This document shows positions 8,543 through 17,400 of a stretch of 64,000 bases of DNA, piece by piece (position 1 is the first letter of the stretch; each line of letters starts with the position of its first letter). Under the pieces are notes generated by a model, which did not search any database, had not been told where the DNA came from, and saw only the letters and a list, made by a program, of their open reading frames with translations. Source of the DNA: Janthinobacterium sp. 61 (lineage in GTDB: Bacteria > Pseudomonadota > Gammaproteobacteria > Burkholderiales > Burkholderiaceae_D); NCBI RefSeq assembly GCF_002846335.1, contig NZ_PJMQ01000001.1, forward strand, positions 3,348,001 to 3,412,000, given 5' to 3'. The position numbers were made by a program, and so were the translations under genes.

Positions 8543-9765
8543 GCCTTCGGCGCGGCGTACTGCCGTCCGTCCTGGCCTTGTTTTGCATGCTGCTTGCCGT
8601 CCCTGCAGTCGCGCAGGAGCCGCCGCCGGCCCACTCCGATCCGTATCAGGAAGCGCTGCAATCGCTGTCCGAGGGACGCAAGAATGATGCATTGAAGCAA
8701 TTCCAACGTGCCATCGACGAAGAGCCGATGCACGCCGGCGCCATGCTTGAAATCGCGCTGATCCAGTGCAGCATGGGCAATATCAGCGAAGCAGAACGCC
8801 TGTTTTTGGAGATCGAACTGCGCTTCAGTCCGCCGCCCGGCATCATCGAACTGATCACCACGGAACGCCGTACCGGCTGCCACGGCAGGCCGGCGCTATC
8901 CTCGTCGTCGTTCATCTTCGGGCGCGGCTTCGACCAGAATGTTAACCAGGGCGCAACGAACCCCTATTACTCCAATGTGCAGGGCGAGTTGATGTTGCTG
9001 ACCGATTTCCTGCCCAAGTCCGACCAGTACAGCTTGCTTGGCGCCGACTACATGCGCGAAATCACGCCCAACGGCAGCATCGGCTTCGCCCAGTTCCAGA
9101 GCCGCCGCAACGATACACTGCGGCAGTACGACAGCACTTCGCTGTACTTGGGCGTGGAGTCGCCCTACCGCCTCGGGCGCTGGACCGCCCGCAGCACGGC
9201 CATGCTCGGCCTCACTACCCTGGGCGGCAGCCTGTACCAGCGCCAGGCCCAGTTGCAGGCCCGCATCGTCCCGCCGCTGCCGCTGCCCGACAGCCTGCAG
9301 GTCACGCTGATGGGCGGCATCACGCATATCCAACACGTAACATTGGCCAACTTCGACGCCAACACCTTCGAGCTGCGCGGCCAGCTCAGCTACCGAAAAG
9401 ACGATTTGTACGGCAACGCCAGCCTCGCTTATGTGCAGGACCGTGCGGTCAGCGACCGGCCGGGCGGCGACCGCCGCGGCATGGCGCTGAACCTGCTGGG
9501 GCGCCGCCTGCTGTGGGCCAGTTGCATCGGCGAGATGGCATACGTCTACCAAAAGTGGGACAGCGAACTGCCCTACGCGCCGGGCATGATCAATGAAGTG
9601 CGGCACCAGGCTACCCACGTCATGCGCGGCACGCTGATCTATCCGCTCGGCAAAAATCAAGCCCTGCAACTGGAAGCGCGCTTCGTGCGCAACAATAAGG
9701 ATATTTCACTATTCCAGTACAACAACCGGCAACTGCAATTGAGCTACCAGTGGCAAAGTCCTTGA
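8539..9765 (+). CDS. TPR-containing exported protein with C-terminal beta-barrel-like region
   Basis: A 408-aa protein whose ATG overlaps the cyclase stop (ATGA), so the two are translationally coupled. Residues 1-25 form a signal peptide (LALFCMLLAVPAVAQ). A short tetratricopeptide segment follows (about 35-95: YQEALQSLSEGRKNDALKQF, then a second unit). The rest, about 120-408, is made of alternating polar/aromatic strands ending LQLSYQW, a typical outer-membrane barrel ending. The layout resembles TPR-plus-barrel proteins such as surface lipoprotein assembly modifiers, but I cannot assign a family firmly. Its coupling to a CHASE2 cyclase and proximity to a type I system suggest an envelope role in the same pathway. 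Confidence 0.7.
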   Translation: MSLRRGVLPSVLALFCMLLAVPAVAQEPPPAHSDPYQEALQSLSEGRKNDALKQFQRAIDEEPMHAGAMLEIALIQCSMGNISEAERLFLEIELRFSPPPGIIELITTERRTGCHGRPALSSSSFIFGRGFDQNVNQGATNPYYSNVQGELMLLTDFLPKSDQYSLLGADYMREITPNGSIGFAQFQSRRNDTLRQYDSTSLYLGVESPYRLGRWTARSTAMLGLTTLGGSLYQRQAQLQARIVPPLPLPDSLQVTLMGGITHIQHVTLANFDANTFELRGQLSYRKDDLYGNASLAYVQDRAVSDRPGGDRRGMALNLLGRRLLWASCIGEMAYVYQKWDSELPYAPGMINEVRHQATHVMRGTLIYPLGKNQALQLEARFVRNNKDISLFQYNNRQLQLSYQWQSP

Positions 9766-9808
9766 ACGTATACAATCAGGCCTGTTCAATCTTTTGATCT
9801 GGAATGCA

Positions 9809-10138
9809 ATGCACTGGGAATTGATGCTGTTCATCGCCATCGCTGCTGCCATGTCGGCAGGCTGCCTGGTGCCGAACCGCTGGCTGCCGCCTTTGCCTAA
9901 CGATAAACTGATGCACTTCGCCGGCTTCGCCCTGCTCAGCGCGATTGCCGCGCGCATCGCCAGTGGACCGGGCGAAACGGCGCTGTGGCTGCTGGGCCTG
10001 CTGATCGCCGGCTGGCTCATCGAATGCCTGCAGGCGCTGGTACCGACCCGCGCCTTCTGCTGGAAAGACATACTGGCGAACACGGCCGGCATTGCCCTGG
10101 TGGCTATCGTCGTCGCATGCTGCAGCCTGTTCGCGTAA
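9809..10138 (+). CDS. VanZ-like small membrane protein
   Basis: About 109 residues with three hydrophobic segments and the VanZ-type pattern: a short loop PNDKLMHFAGFALL (charged D-K, then H and F), followed later by IECLQALVPTR and DILANTAGIALV. Members of this family are polytopic proteins of mostly unknown function; the founding member confers teicoplanin resistance in Gram-positives. The frame opens at a TTG (9794), but ATG 9809 is the better start. It lies between the TPR/barrel gene and the CRP-type regulator on the same strand. Confidence 0.75.
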   Translation: MHWELMLFIAIAAAMSAGCLVPNRWLPPLPNDKLMHFAGFALLSAIAARIASGPGETALWLLGLLIAGWLIECLQALVPTRAFCWKDILANTAGIALVAIVVACCSLFA

Positions 10139-10192
10139 TGCGGCATGGCGCCTTGCGCCTGCGCCGCCCCTTTGATACCTGACACGACACCT

Positions 10193-10939
10193 ATGACACT
10201 TCGGAAGCTGGATGCAAACGCACTGAACAATGAAGCAAGCGGCACTGCTGCGCCGGAAGAACAGCGCCACATTCAAATTCACCTGCGCAAGATCCCGCTG
10301 CTGGCCGAACTCAGCGAGGACGAAATCACCCTCGTCAAGAGCGAGGTGCGCATCCGCCACTATGCCAGGCGCGAAGTGGTGTTGCACAAGGGTGGCAGCG
10401 GCGATGGCCTGCTGTTCCTGCTGTCGGGCCAGCTGCAAGTCATCGACGTGACCGAAGATGGGCGCGCGGTCGGCCTGCGCATGCTGGAGCCGGGCGACTT
10501 TTTCGGCGAAATCGCCCTGATCAACAATTCGACGCGTTCCGCCTCGGTGCTGGCGATGAGCCCGGTGCTGGTGGCCTTCCTGCCGGCGCCGACCGCGATG
10601 CACCTGTTTTCGCATTCGCCATCGGTGGCCAAGCAGATGCTGAAATACCTGGCGCAAAAAATCCAGCGCGACTCGGAATTTCGCGCGCTGCTGAGTATCA
10701 GCAACACGGCCAGGCGCATCTATGCCTACCTGGCACTGATGCAGACGACGCAGCCGGACGGCATCGTGGTGGAAAACCTGCCTACCCACCAGGACATTGC
10801 CAACATGATCAACACCAGCCGCGAAACGGTCACCCGCGCGCTGCTGATGCTGGTACAGCAAGGTATCGTGCAAAAAGAGGCGCACCGACTCTTCATCAAA
10901 GACCCCGACGCCCTGAAAAAACTGGTGCAAGGAGGGTAA
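10193..10939 (+). CDS. CRP/FNR-superfamily regulator, CRP-like cAMP receptor
   Basis: A 248-aa transcription factor. The cyclic-nucleotide domain spans about residues 30-150 and keeps the phosphate-binding cassette: G105-E106 in GDFFGEIAL and R115-S116 in TRSASV, equal to Gly71/Glu72 and Arg82/Ser83 of E. coli CRP. A dimerisation helix follows, then a winged HTH whose recognition helix TSRETVTR carries R210, E211 and R215 (CRP Arg180, Glu181, Arg185), which read TGTGA. It has no cysteine, so it is not an FNR-type iron-sulfur sensor. ATG 10193 is preferred over an upstream extension from 10145. Three matching TGTGA-N6-TCACA sites lie within 8 kb upstream, so this protein, or the cell's main CRP if that is different, is the expected ligand. 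Confidence 0.85.
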   Translation: MTLRKLDANALNNEASGTAAPEEQRHIQIHLRKIPLLAELSEDEITLVKSEVRIRHYARREVVLHKGGSGDGLLFLLSGQLQVIDVTEDGRAVGLRMLEPGDFFGEIALINNSTRSASVLAMSPVLVAFLPAPTAMHLFSHSPSVAKQMLKYLAQKIQRDSEFRALLSISNTARRIYAYLALMQTTQPDGIVVENLPTHQDIANMINTSRETVTRALLMLVQQGIVQKEAHRLFIKDPDALKKLVQGG

Positions 10940-10991
10940 TTTCTTTGCAAGAAGGTATTGCGCCGGTATCCGGGCACTGGGGTGGGTACGG

Positions 10992-10997
10992 TATAAT
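10992..10997 (+). promoter_or_regulatory. Candidate -10 element of the polysaccharide export operon
   Basis: A perfect TATAAT hexamer 107 bp ahead of the Wzm gene. No convincing -35 box is present at 16-18 bp, which may mean activator dependence. The transcript would carry a leader of about 100 bases. Confidence 0.5.
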
Positions 10998-11034
10998 TCC
11001 GCTCTTATCAATTCTAGGGTGCTGCCTGCCGTAA

Positions 11035-11042
11035 CGGTAGCG
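11035..11042 (+). promoter_or_regulatory. ops-like element in the polysaccharide operon leader
   Basis: CGGTAGCG lies about 38 bp downstream of the TATAAT and ahead of wzm. It matches the core of the ops element (GGCGGTAGNNT) that recruits the antiterminator RfaH to long polysaccharide operons, but two upstream G residues are A here. It overlaps a short dyad CCGTAACGG. Resemblance only. Confidence 0.3.
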
Positions 11043-11103
11043 CAATTTTCTCCATGGTGACAGTTTTAGCGGCATTGCCGTCCAGCCGGCTGCGGGGCTG
11101 GGC

Positions 11104-11904
11104 ATGATTCCCAGCACGATGCTGCGGGCCCTGTGGTCGTATCGCGGCTTCGTCATCGGCAGCGTAAAGCGTGAATTCCAGTCCAAATACCGTCAAGCGA
11201 TGCTGGGTGCGGCCTGGACCGTACTGAGCCCACTGGCTCTGATCCTGGTGTACACCCTGATCTTCTCCCAGGTAATGCATAGCAGACTGCCCGGCGTCAC
11301 CTCTGAATTTGGCTACAGCATCTATTTGTGCGCCGGCATCCTGACCTGGGGCCTGTTTTCCGAAATCGTCACGCGCGCCCAGAACATGTTCCTGGAGCAC
11401 GCCAACCTGCTCAAGAAAATCAGTTTTCCGCGCATTTGCCTGCCCGTCATCGTGGTCCTCAATGCCGGCCTCAACTTTGTCATCATCTTCGCCCTGTTCG
11501 TCCTGTTCCTGATTTTCTCGGGTCAATTTCCAGGCTGGATTTTCATTGCCGTAGCGCCCGTGCTGCTGCTGCAGATCCTGTTTGCCATCGGCCTGGGCAT
11601 GGTGCTGGGCGTGCTCAATGTATTCTTCCGCGACGTCGGCCAGTTTTTTGCGATCTTCATCCAGTTCTGGTTCTGGCTGACGCCTATCGTGTATCCGGCG
11701 TCTATCCTGCCGCCGGAAATGCGCCATTACCTGGCCTGGAATCCGATGGCCGCGATCACCCAGGCTTACCAGACGATACTGGTGACAGGCCAGGCGCCCG
11801 ATTGGGGCAGCCTGCTGCCGGCCGCCATCTGCGCCGTGCTGCTGTGCGTGCTGGGCATGCAATTATTCCGCAAACGTGCCGGAGAAATGGTGGATGAACT
11901 CTGA
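11104..11904 (+). CDS. wzm: ABC-2 polysaccharide export permease (Wzm-like)
   Basis: A 266-aa integral membrane subunit of an ABC transporter that moves undecaprenyl-linked polysaccharide across the inner membrane. Six hydrophobic segments are visible. The N-terminal amphipathic stretch VKREFQSKYRQAMLGAAWTVL is the hallmark of the Wzm/TagG/KpsM family. It is followed with one-base overlap (TGATG) by its ATPase partner. It starts the operon after a TATAAT-containing leader. The product is probably O-antigen or another surface glycan; the exact glycan is not readable from the genes. Confidence 0.9.
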   Translation: MIPSTMLRALWSYRGFVIGSVKREFQSKYRQAMLGAAWTVLSPLALILVYTLIFSQVMHSRLPGVTSEFGYSIYLCAGILTWGLFSEIVTRAQNMFLEHANLLKKISFPRICLPVIVVLNAGLNFVIIFALFVLFLIFSGQFPGWIFIAVAPVLLLQILFAIGLGMVLGVLNVFFRDVGQFFAIFIQFWFWLTPIVYPASILPPEMRHYLAWNPMAAITQAYQTILVTGQAPDWGSLLPAAICAVLLCVLGMQLFRKRAGEMVDEL

Positions 11905-13127
11905 TGGGCTCGATAACAGTCAGTCACCTGGGCAAGGCCTACAAGCAATATCCCACGCGCTGGTCGCGCCTGGCCGAATGGCTGCTGCCGTTTCGCGGCC
12001 CGCGCCACCAGCTCAAGTGGATTTTGCAAGACATTAATTTCCACGTTGCGCCGGGTGAAGCCGTCGGCCTGATCGGCATCAACGGCGCCGGCAAGAGCAC
12101 GCTGCTGAAACTCATTACCGGCACCACCCAGCCGACCACCGGCAGCGTGACGATGCAGGGCCGCGTGGCGGCGCTGCTGGAACTAGGCATGGGTTTTCAT
12201 CCGGACTTTACCGGTCGCCAGAACGTCTACATGGCCGGCCAGCTCCTGGGCATGTCGGTCGACGAGATCACCCGTTTGATGCCGGAGATCGAGGCCTTCG
12301 CCGAAATCGGCGACTATATCGACCAGCCGGTGCGGGTCTATTCCAGCGGCATGCAAATGCGGGTGGCGTTTTCCGTGGCCACCGCGCGCCGTCCCGATAT
12401 TTTGATCGTGGACGAGGCCTTGTCGGTCGGCGATACGTATTTTCAGCACAAGAGCTTTGAGCGCATCCGTCAGTACCGGCGCCTGGGCACCACGCTGCTG
12501 CTGGTGTCGCACGACAAGCAAGCCATCCAGTCGGTATGCGACCGCGCCATCCTGCTCGATGGCGGACGGCTGGCGCGCGTGGGCAAGCCGGAAGAGATCA
12601 TGGATTATTACAACGCCATGATCGCCGAGCGCGAGAACCAGACCGTGCGCGTCAATGAACGGGCCGACGGCAAGGTGCAGACCATTTCCGGCACTGGCGA
12701 GGCCAGCGTGGCCGATATCGCCCTGCTCGACGAGCATGGCGCGCGCGTCGAAGTGGTGGACGTCGGCAGCACCGTGACGCTGGAAGTGACGGTGCAGGCG
12801 CATGCCGATATCCCGCGCATGGTGCTGGGCTATATGATCAAGGACCGTTTGGGCCAGGCCATGTATGGCACGAATACCCACCTCAAGCAGATGCCGCTCG
12901 AAGAGGTCAAGGCCGGCGCGCGGCTGCGCTATTGCTTCGCGTTCGCGATGAACCTGGGGCCGGGCACGTATTCGGTCTCGACCGCCATCGTCAGCACCGA
13001 CACCCACCTGGTCAACAACTATGAATGGCGCGACTTGGCGCTGGTATTTACCGTGATGAACATGCACCGGCCGCACTTCGAAGGTACGGCCTGGATAGAC
13101 CCTACTGTCAATATCGTCCACCTATGA
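11904..13127 (+). CDS. wzt: Polysaccharide export ATPase with carbohydrate-binding domain (Wzt-like)
   Basis: A 407-aa ATPase partner of Wzm. The nucleotide-binding domain (about 1-245) has Walker A GINGAGKST, a YSSGM signature in place of LSGGQ (usual for this family) and Walker B DILIVDEALSVGD. The C-terminal domain of about 150 residues (about 255-407) is beta-rich and corresponds to the Wzt carbohydrate-binding module, which recognises the modified non-reducing end of the O-chain before export. It overlaps the next gene by ATGA, so a terminal-modification enzyme is made in step with it. Confidence 0.9.
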   Translation: MGSITVSHLGKAYKQYPTRWSRLAEWLLPFRGPRHQLKWILQDINFHVAPGEAVGLIGINGAGKSTLLKLITGTTQPTTGSVTMQGRVAALLELGMGFHPDFTGRQNVYMAGQLLGMSVDEITRLMPEIEAFAEIGDYIDQPVRVYSSGMQMRVAFSVATARRPDILIVDEALSVGDTYFQHKSFERIRQYRRLGTTLLLVSHDKQAIQSVCDRAILLDGGRLARVGKPEEIMDYYNAMIAERENQTVRVNERADGKVQTISGTGEASVADIALLDEHGARVEVVDVGSTVTLEVTVQAHADIPRMVLGYMIKDRLGQAMYGTNTHLKQMPLEEVKAGARLRYCFAFAMNLGPGTYSVSTAIVSTDTHLVNNYEWRDLALVFTVMNMHRPHFEGTAWIDPTVNIVHL

Positions 13128-14458
13128 CCTTCCTCACCTACGCTCAAAACTTCGAAGACGTGCTGCTGTGGCGCGCCCTGCAGCACGTCAAGAACGGCTT
13201 TTACATCGACGTTGGCGCCAACGACCCGGTGCTGCACTCCGTGACCAAGGCCTTTTATGACCATGGCTGGAGCGGCATCAACATCGAGCCGATGCCGTCC
13301 TACCACCAGGTGTTCGAGCAGCAGCGTCCGCGCGACATCAACCTGGCCGTGGCGGCCGGCGCCGCAGCCGGCGAGATCACGCTGTTCGATGTGCCGGCCA
13401 TGAACGGCTGGGCCTCGACCGACAGCGCCGTGGCGCGCGAGCATATCGCCGAAGGCTACGCCGTGGTGGAAACGGTGGTGCCGCTGCGCACCCTCAGCGA
13501 TATCTGCGCCGAACACGTGCGCGGCACCATTCATTTCCTGAAAATCGATGTCGAAGGCTTCGAGGGCGAAGTGCTGCGCGGCTTCGACCTGCAACGCTGG
13601 CGCCCGTGGGTGCTGGTGATCGAGGCGACCCTGCCCGGCAGCCGCGTGAGCAACCACGCCGACTGGGAGGCTCTGGTCACCGACCACGCTTACCATTACG
13701 CTTATTTCGATGGCTTGAACCGCTATTACGTGGCCGACGAACAGCGCGCCCTGCTCAACGTGCTCAATCTGCAGGCCAATGTCTTCGATGACTTCATCAG
13801 CTATCACCTGGACGCGGCCTGGAAGGAAAATACCCGCATTACCACGGTGGCGCAGCAGGCCCAGCTTGCAACAGCCGAGGCGGTGGCGCTGCGCGCGCAA
13901 GCCGAGCAGCAAGCGGCCGCGGCAATCCAGGCACAGCTCAGCGCGGGCAACGCCATTGCCTCGCTTGGCCAGGCCGTCAATACGCTCGAGAGCGTGCTGT
14001 CACAGGCGCAGCAGCGCCTGGAGACAAGCGAACGCGAAGCGGAGCAGCTGAAGGCCCGTGTCGCCGCCTACCAGCAAATGGAACAGTGGGCCAACGGCCT
14101 GCAACAGCGTTTGGTGCAGATCGAAACGAGCTTGACCTGGCGCGCCATACTGTCCCTGCGCCACGTGACGCAACTGCCGCGCAAGCTGTATGCGCGCAGC
14201 CGTAACGGCGCCCGCCTGGTGCTGCGCCGCATCAGCAGCAATGAAAGAGCGCGGCGCTTGCTGATGCCGCTCAAGAAGCGTTTCCCCGCTGTCACCGAGC
14301 GCTTGATGCAAATCAGCCGCCAGCAGGCCTCGCCGCAAGCAAAAGTACCGACCCAGGCTGCCCATCTGGCCGTTCCAGCCGAACTGGCAGCACTGCCGCT
14401 GTCGGTGCGCGCCGTGCTGGCCGACTTGGCCTCGGCCATGCACTCTTCTTCACGATAA
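13124..14458 (+). CDS. FkbM-family methyltransferase with C-terminal coiled coil
   Basis: 444 residues from ATG 13124, which overlaps the Wzt stop (ATGA). The N-terminal half (about 1-240) is an S-adenosylmethionine methyltransferase with glycine motif YIDVGANDP (about residues 27-35) and the later HFLKIDVEGFEGEVL, both typical of FkbM O-methyltransferases. Residues about 255-360 are rich in Ala, Gln and Glu with heptad spacing and predict a coiled coil. The tail has a Ser-Leu-Thr-Trp-Arg motif often seen in glycan enzymes. The layout (methyltransferase plus coiled coil beside a Wzt with binding domain) is reminiscent of WbdD, which caps and measures O-chains. A chain-terminating role is inferred. 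Confidence 0.82.
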   Translation: MTFLTYAQNFEDVLLWRALQHVKNGFYIDVGANDPVLHSVTKAFYDHGWSGINIEPMPSYHQVFEQQRPRDINLAVAAGAAAGEITLFDVPAMNGWASTDSAVAREHIAEGYAVVETVVPLRTLSDICAEHVRGTIHFLKIDVEGFEGEVLRGFDLQRWRPWVLVIEATLPGSRVSNHADWEALVTDHAYHYAYFDGLNRYYVADEQRALLNVLNLQANVFDDFISYHLDAAWKENTRITTVAQQAQLATAEAVALRAQAEQQAAAAIQAQLSAGNAIASLGQAVNTLESVLSQAQQRLETSEREAEQLKARVAAYQQMEQWANGLQQRLVQIETSLTWRAILSLRHVTQLPRKLYARSRNGARLVLRRISSNERARRLLMPLKKRFPAVTERLMQISRQQASPQAKVPTQAAHLAVPAELAALPLSVRAVLADLASAMHSSSR

Positions 14459-14464
14459 TTCATT

Positions 14465-17400
14465 ATGCGTCTCGTCATCGATTTGCAAGCCTGCCAGGAC
14501 GGCAGCCATACCCTTCCATCCAGCCCGGCAGCGCAAGCGCTGGCCCAGGCGCAGGAACTGGCCCGCAGTGCCGGCACGCACGAGGTCTGGATCGTGCTGC
14601 AGGCAGGCCAGCCTGACCAGCTGGAACAATTGCGCGCCGCGTTCAGCGGCCTGTTGCCCTCCGGACAGGTGCGCACTTACGATGTGCCGCTGACGAAAGA
14701 TGCCACGCCGTGGCAGCGCCGCGCAGCCGAACTGGTGCGCGACAATTTCCTGCTTGGGCTGGCCCCCGACCTGGTCTATACACCAGCCCTGTTCGAGTCC
14801 GACAGCGGCACGCCGGTGTGCGCGGCGCGTCCGCTGGCCGGCCTGCGGACCGTCTTCAGCCTGGAATCGGACACGCTGCTGGCCGCACCGAAGAACGCCA
14901 ATGCGGCGCAGCTCGAATCCTGGCAGCGCCTGCAGACCAGTTTGCGCACAGCCGACTTGTTGCTCGCAGCCACGCCGGCACTGGCCCAGCGCTTGCAGAC
15001 GGCTTGCGACAAGCAGCCGCAGCAGCTTGCAGTGCTGCCCGCCACGCCACAGCTATGGCAGTTGTTTGACGCCGTCGCCGCACAACCCTCGCCTGCCGAA
15101 GCTGCCACGCGCCGGCCGCGCCTGGCCTACCTGTCGCCACTGCCGCCGGAACGCTCCGGCATCGCCGACTACAGCGCCGACGTCATTCCGGCGCTGGCGC
15201 AATACTATGACATCGAACTGATTGCGGAACAGGACAGTATCAGTGACATAGCCCTGAGTGCCAACTTCCCGCTGCGCACCCCCACCTGGTTCGACGAGCA
15301 CGCCCACGAATTCGACCGTATCGTCTACCACTTCGGCAACAATCACATGCATCGCTACATGTTCGACATGCTGCAGCGGCATCCGGGCGTGGTGATCCTG
15401 CATGACTTTTATCTGTCGGGCGTGGTCGACCAGATGGAGCGCGGCGGCTATCAGGACAGCGCCTTTTTCCAGGCGCTGTACCAGTCGCACGGCTACAAGG
15501 GCTTGCTGGAACAGCAGCGCCTGGGACGCAACGATACGATCTGGGCCTTTCCAACCAACAAGGCGGTACTCGACCAGGCCGCCGGCGTCATCGTCCATTC
15601 CGCATTCGCCTGCCAACTGGCGGCACGCTGGTATGGCGCCGACTACCCTGCCCAATGGCGCACGGCGCCGCTGCCGCGCCGTCCGCTGGCACAACAGATA
15701 GGCGCCAGCACTGCCGAACGCCGCGCTGCGGCGCGCAGCCGCCTGGGGCTGGGCCCGAACGACTTCGTCGTATCAACTTTCGGCATGCTGGGGGCGACCA
15801 AACTCAATGCGGAATTGATCGCCGCTTTCGAAGCGTCGCCGCTGGGCAGCGACGCGCATTGCCGCCTGCTGTTCGTGGGGCAGAACGCCAGCACCGATTA
15901 CGGCTACGATATCGAACGGCAGATCGCCAGCAGCCCCGCCCGCGAACGCATCGGCATCACCGGTTTCGTCAGCGCCGAGCAGTATGCGGACTACGCCGCC
16001 GCTACCGACATCGCGGTCCAGTTGCGCAGCATGACGCGCGGCGAAACCTCGGCCGCCATCCTCGACTGCATGCTCTACGGCGCGCCGACTATCATCAATG
16101 CCCACGGCGCCGGCGCCGAGCTGCCCGACAGCGCACTGTTAAAGCTGCCGGACGCCTGTAGCGTGGCCGAGCTGAGCGCTGCGCTGGCGCTGCTGCACGG
16201 CGATCCCGCCCTGCGCCAGCGCCTGGGCGAAGCCGCCGCCGGACTGATACGTAGCGACCATTCGCCGGCCGCCGCCGCACATTGCTACCACGAGGCGATA
16301 GAACATTTTGCCATGCAGCATACGCGCAGCCGCTACCGCGCGCTGACCCTGGCGCTGGCGCGCGTGGCCACACCTGCGCCGGGCCCGGCGGAGCTGCTGT
16401 CCGCCGCCCGGGCGATTGCCTACAATCAAGCACCGACGGCGCCGCGACAGCTCTTCGTCGACGTCTCCGCGCTGATGGATACCGACTTGAAAACGGGCAT
16501 CCAGCGCGTGGTGCGCAGCGTGTTGCAAGTCTTGATCGATCAGCCGCCGCCCGGTTACCGCGTCGAGCCCGTGTATGGCAATGGCGGTAATCGCCCATAT
16601 CGCTATGCGCGCCGCTTCACGCTGGAGCTGCTCGGCGTCAGCGAGTTGCAAATGGAGGATGCGCCGATCGAGGCCCGCCACGGCGATATCTTCCTCGGAC
16701 TCGACCTGTTTACCAATGGCACGTCGCAGAATCGCCAGTTATTGCTCGACATGCGCAAGCGCGGCATCGCCGTGTATTTCGTGGTGTATGACATTTTGCC
16801 GATGCTGCGGCCGGAATGGTTCCCGCACGGCACCGAGGATTATTTCGGCATTTACCTGGACACCGTGACGCACGCCGCCAATGGCATTATCTGCATTTCG
16901 CGCGCCGTGGCCGACGAGTTGGCGGCCTGGACGGCAACGCGCCCGCAGCTCCGCCGCGCGCCGCTGCAGCTCGGCTATTTCCATCTGGGCGCCGACATCG
17001 ATGCCAGCAAGCCCAGCTTTGGCCTGCCGCCGAATGCCGACCACGTATTTGCCAGCGTGGCGGCGCGCCCCAGCGTGCTGATGGTCGGCACGCTCGAACC
17101 GCGCAAGGGACACGCCCTGGCCCTGGCCGCCTTCGACCTGCTGTGGGAACAGGGCGAGCAAGTCAATCTGGTGATCGTCGGCAAGGAAGGCTGGATGGTC
17201 GACGCCCTGGCGCAGCGCCTGAAGCAGCATCCCCAGCGCGAACAACATCTGTTCTGGCTGCCCGGCGTGTCCGACGAAATGTTGCAGCGCCTGTACAAGG
17301 AAGCCTCCGGCCTGCTGGCGGCGTCCGAGGGTGAAGGTTTTGGCCTGCCGCTGATCGAAGCCGCACAGCAAGGCATTCCCATCCTGGCGCGCGACTTGCC

